Shown here one piece after another: positions 4,766-5,589 of a stretch of 5,589 nucleotides of DNA. Position 1 is the stretch's first letter; each line of letters opens with the position of its first letter. The DNA lies in contig DAOVZQ010000210.1 of NCBI GenBank assembly GCA_030635025.1, forward strand, positions 1 through 5,589, read 5' to 3'. A model generated the notes under the pieces. That model searched no databases, was not told the origin of the DNA, and was given only the letters and a program-made list of their open reading frames with translations. The stretch comes from a bacterium (GTDB taxonomy: Bacteria; Krumholzibacteriota; Krumholzibacteriia; LZORAL124-64-63). The position numbers and the translations under genes are program-made.

Positions 4766-5589
4766 GTGGAGCAACGCACTTCCTCGGCGCCGGCGGCGTG
4801 TCGGCCTGGTTTCCCCCGGAAGCGTCCCCCCAGGCGTACCTGCTGGACAAGGCTTTCGGCAGCATCCTGGCGGTCGCGGTTTTCGCCGTGGTTCTCGTCT
4901 TCGGTTTGGCCGTGACGTATGTCATCCAGTTCCGGCGCCGCGAGGACAATCCGGAAGCGACCGTCACTGGTGGCGCGAATCCTCTTTTCCTGGGGTTGTG
5001 GGTTCTGTCCGCGGCTGGGTTGGCTCTTTTCGCTTTCACGACGGACTTCTGCGGTTTTCTGGATCGGACTGTGCCTCCCTACGGGGCCGAAGTCATCGAT
5101 GTGAAGGCGAAGCAGTGGGACTGGGAATTCACATACCCCGACGGCCACGTGGCCGACACCCTGCACGTGGCGATGAACCAGCCGGTCGTCCTCAACCTGA
5201 GCTCGGCCGACGTGGCTCATTCGTTGTTGATTCCCGCCCTGCGTATCAACCAGGCCATCCTGCCCGATCGGACGACCCGGACCTGGTTCGAAGCCGATAT
5301 GCCGGACACCTTCGCCCTGCGCAGCAGCCTGTACAGCGGCGAGTGGTATGCGGACATGCACACGGCGCTGATCGTTCACCGCCCCGAGGCTTACGAAGCC
5401 TGGCATCAGTCCGTCTCGGACATCTTCGCCGGCCGGACCCTGCCCGAGGTGGGCGCAATTCTCTACACCCGCAAGGGATGTACCGCCTGTCACAGCACCG
5501 ACGGGTCCGCGCGCGTCGGCCCCACATTCATGGATATGTTCGGCAGCACTTTCCAGACCCGCGAAGGCGTGGACGTGGTCGTGGTGTCC
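4762..5589 (+). CDS. coxB: Cytochrome c-fused oxidase subunit II lacking most CuA ligands (3' end beyond the window)
   Basis: Subunit II of a heme-copper oxidase; normally it passes electrons from cytochrome c through CuA to heme a of subunit I. The visible 276 residues contain two membrane spans (about 33-56 and 74-95), the aromatic loop KQWDWEFTYPDG (W119, W121), a cupredoxin-like domain with DVAHSLLIPALRINQ (H153), and a C-terminal cytochrome c domain with CTACH (240-244), as in caa3-type enzymes. The canonical C-x3-C-G-x2-H-x2-M CuA loop reads SSLYSGEWYADM: S188, S192 and Y196 stand in for Cys, Cys and His, while M199 and H153 are kept. The only non-heme Cys seen is C97 near the end of span two. 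Span two also lacks the usual E-x2-W-T (L77, W80). No signal peptide; TTG start chosen for AAAGGA spacing. Probably first gene of a cox cluster continuing rightward. The family is sure; loss of CuA is inferred from ligands; the symbol is by homology. Confidence 0.9.
   Translation, partial: MSGATHFLGAGGVSAWFPPEASPQAYLLDKAFGSILAVAVFAVVLVFGLAVTYVIQFRRREDNPEATVTGGANPLFLGLWVLSAAGLALFAFTTDFCGFLDRTVPPYGAEVIDVKAKQWDWEFTYPDGHVADTLHVAMNQPVVLNLSSADVAHSLLIPALRINQAILPDRTTRTWFEADMPDTFALRSSLYSGEWYADMHTALIVHRPEAYEAWHQSVSDIFAGRTLPEVGAILYTRKGCTACHSTDGSARVGPTFMDMFGSTFQTREGVDVVVVS

Noticed and set aside
5323..5349. Sequencing error as the cause of the missing CuA ligands
   Set aside because: Three independent codons would have to be wrong at once with the frame intact on both sides, and the Ser/Ser/aromatic pattern matches a known natural pattern in quinol oxidase subunits. 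Read-level checking would still be wise.
4702..5493. 263-codon minus-strand frame opposite oxidase subunit II
   Set aside because: Shadow frame; the + strand reading shows two membrane spans, a cupredoxin fold and a heme c motif.
4762..5589. Calling this gene a quinol oxidase subunit (cyoA)
   Set aside because: CyoA has no cytochrome c domain and lacks the first His; here CTACH and H153 are present, and the gene follows ACIII, which itself oxidises quinol.
1..5589. tRNA, rRNA, CRISPR array, insertion sequence or attachment site
   Set aside because: Nearly every base is in tightly packed respiratory genes; no array of repeats, transposase, terminal inverted repeats or RNA-gene signature was seen.

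Overview
The window is a GC-rich stretch (roughly 60-65% G+C by eye) carrying the distal part of an Alternative Complex III (ACIII, act) operon that runs without a break into a terminal-oxidase operon. All genes are on the + strand. The organism is an aerobically respiring, diderm-type bacterium that uses ACIII (quinol:cytochrome c/oxidase oxidoreductase) in place of the bc1 complex. ACIII plus a cytochrome c-fused oxidase subunit II is known from Bacteroidota/Rhodothermota, Acidobacteriota, Gemmatimonadota, Planctomycetota, Myxococcota and related candidate phyla. The high G+C argues against typical Bacteroidetes, but I cannot name the phylum.

Layout: 3-359 is the C-terminal end of actB (iron-sulfur subunit; start outside the window), with a His/Asp-rich tail. 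419-1879 is actC (NrfD-type quinol-binding membrane subunit). 1876-2454 is actD (DUF3341 membrane subunit, ATGA overlap with actC). 2457-3104 is actE (membrane-anchored monoheme cytochrome c). 3198-4406 is actF (second NrfD-like membrane subunit, probable TTG start). 4419-4736 is a 105-residue single-span protein of unknown role. 4762-5589 is the 5' part of a coxB/ctaC-like gene (oxidase subunit II fused to a C-terminal cytochrome c domain, probable TTG start), cut by the window end. The spacing (overlaps or gaps under 100 bases, nearly every gene with its own Shine-Dalgarno) indicates one polycistronic unit. I see no promoter or terminator inside the window.

How they work together: ActC with ActB oxidises menaquinol/ubiquinol, electrons pass through ActB iron-sulfur clusters and the heme subunits (ActA outside the window, ActE here), and then to the heme c domain of oxidase subunit II. 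The main surprise is in that subunit II. Its cupredoxin domain has lost three of the classical CuA ligands (both Cys are Ser, the second His is Tyr) in a pattern resembling quinol oxidase CyoA, yet it keeps a heme c domain (CTACH). This suggests a CuA-less, cytochrome c-fused oxidase fed by ACIII, possibly inside a supercomplex with electrons passing heme c to heme a without copper.
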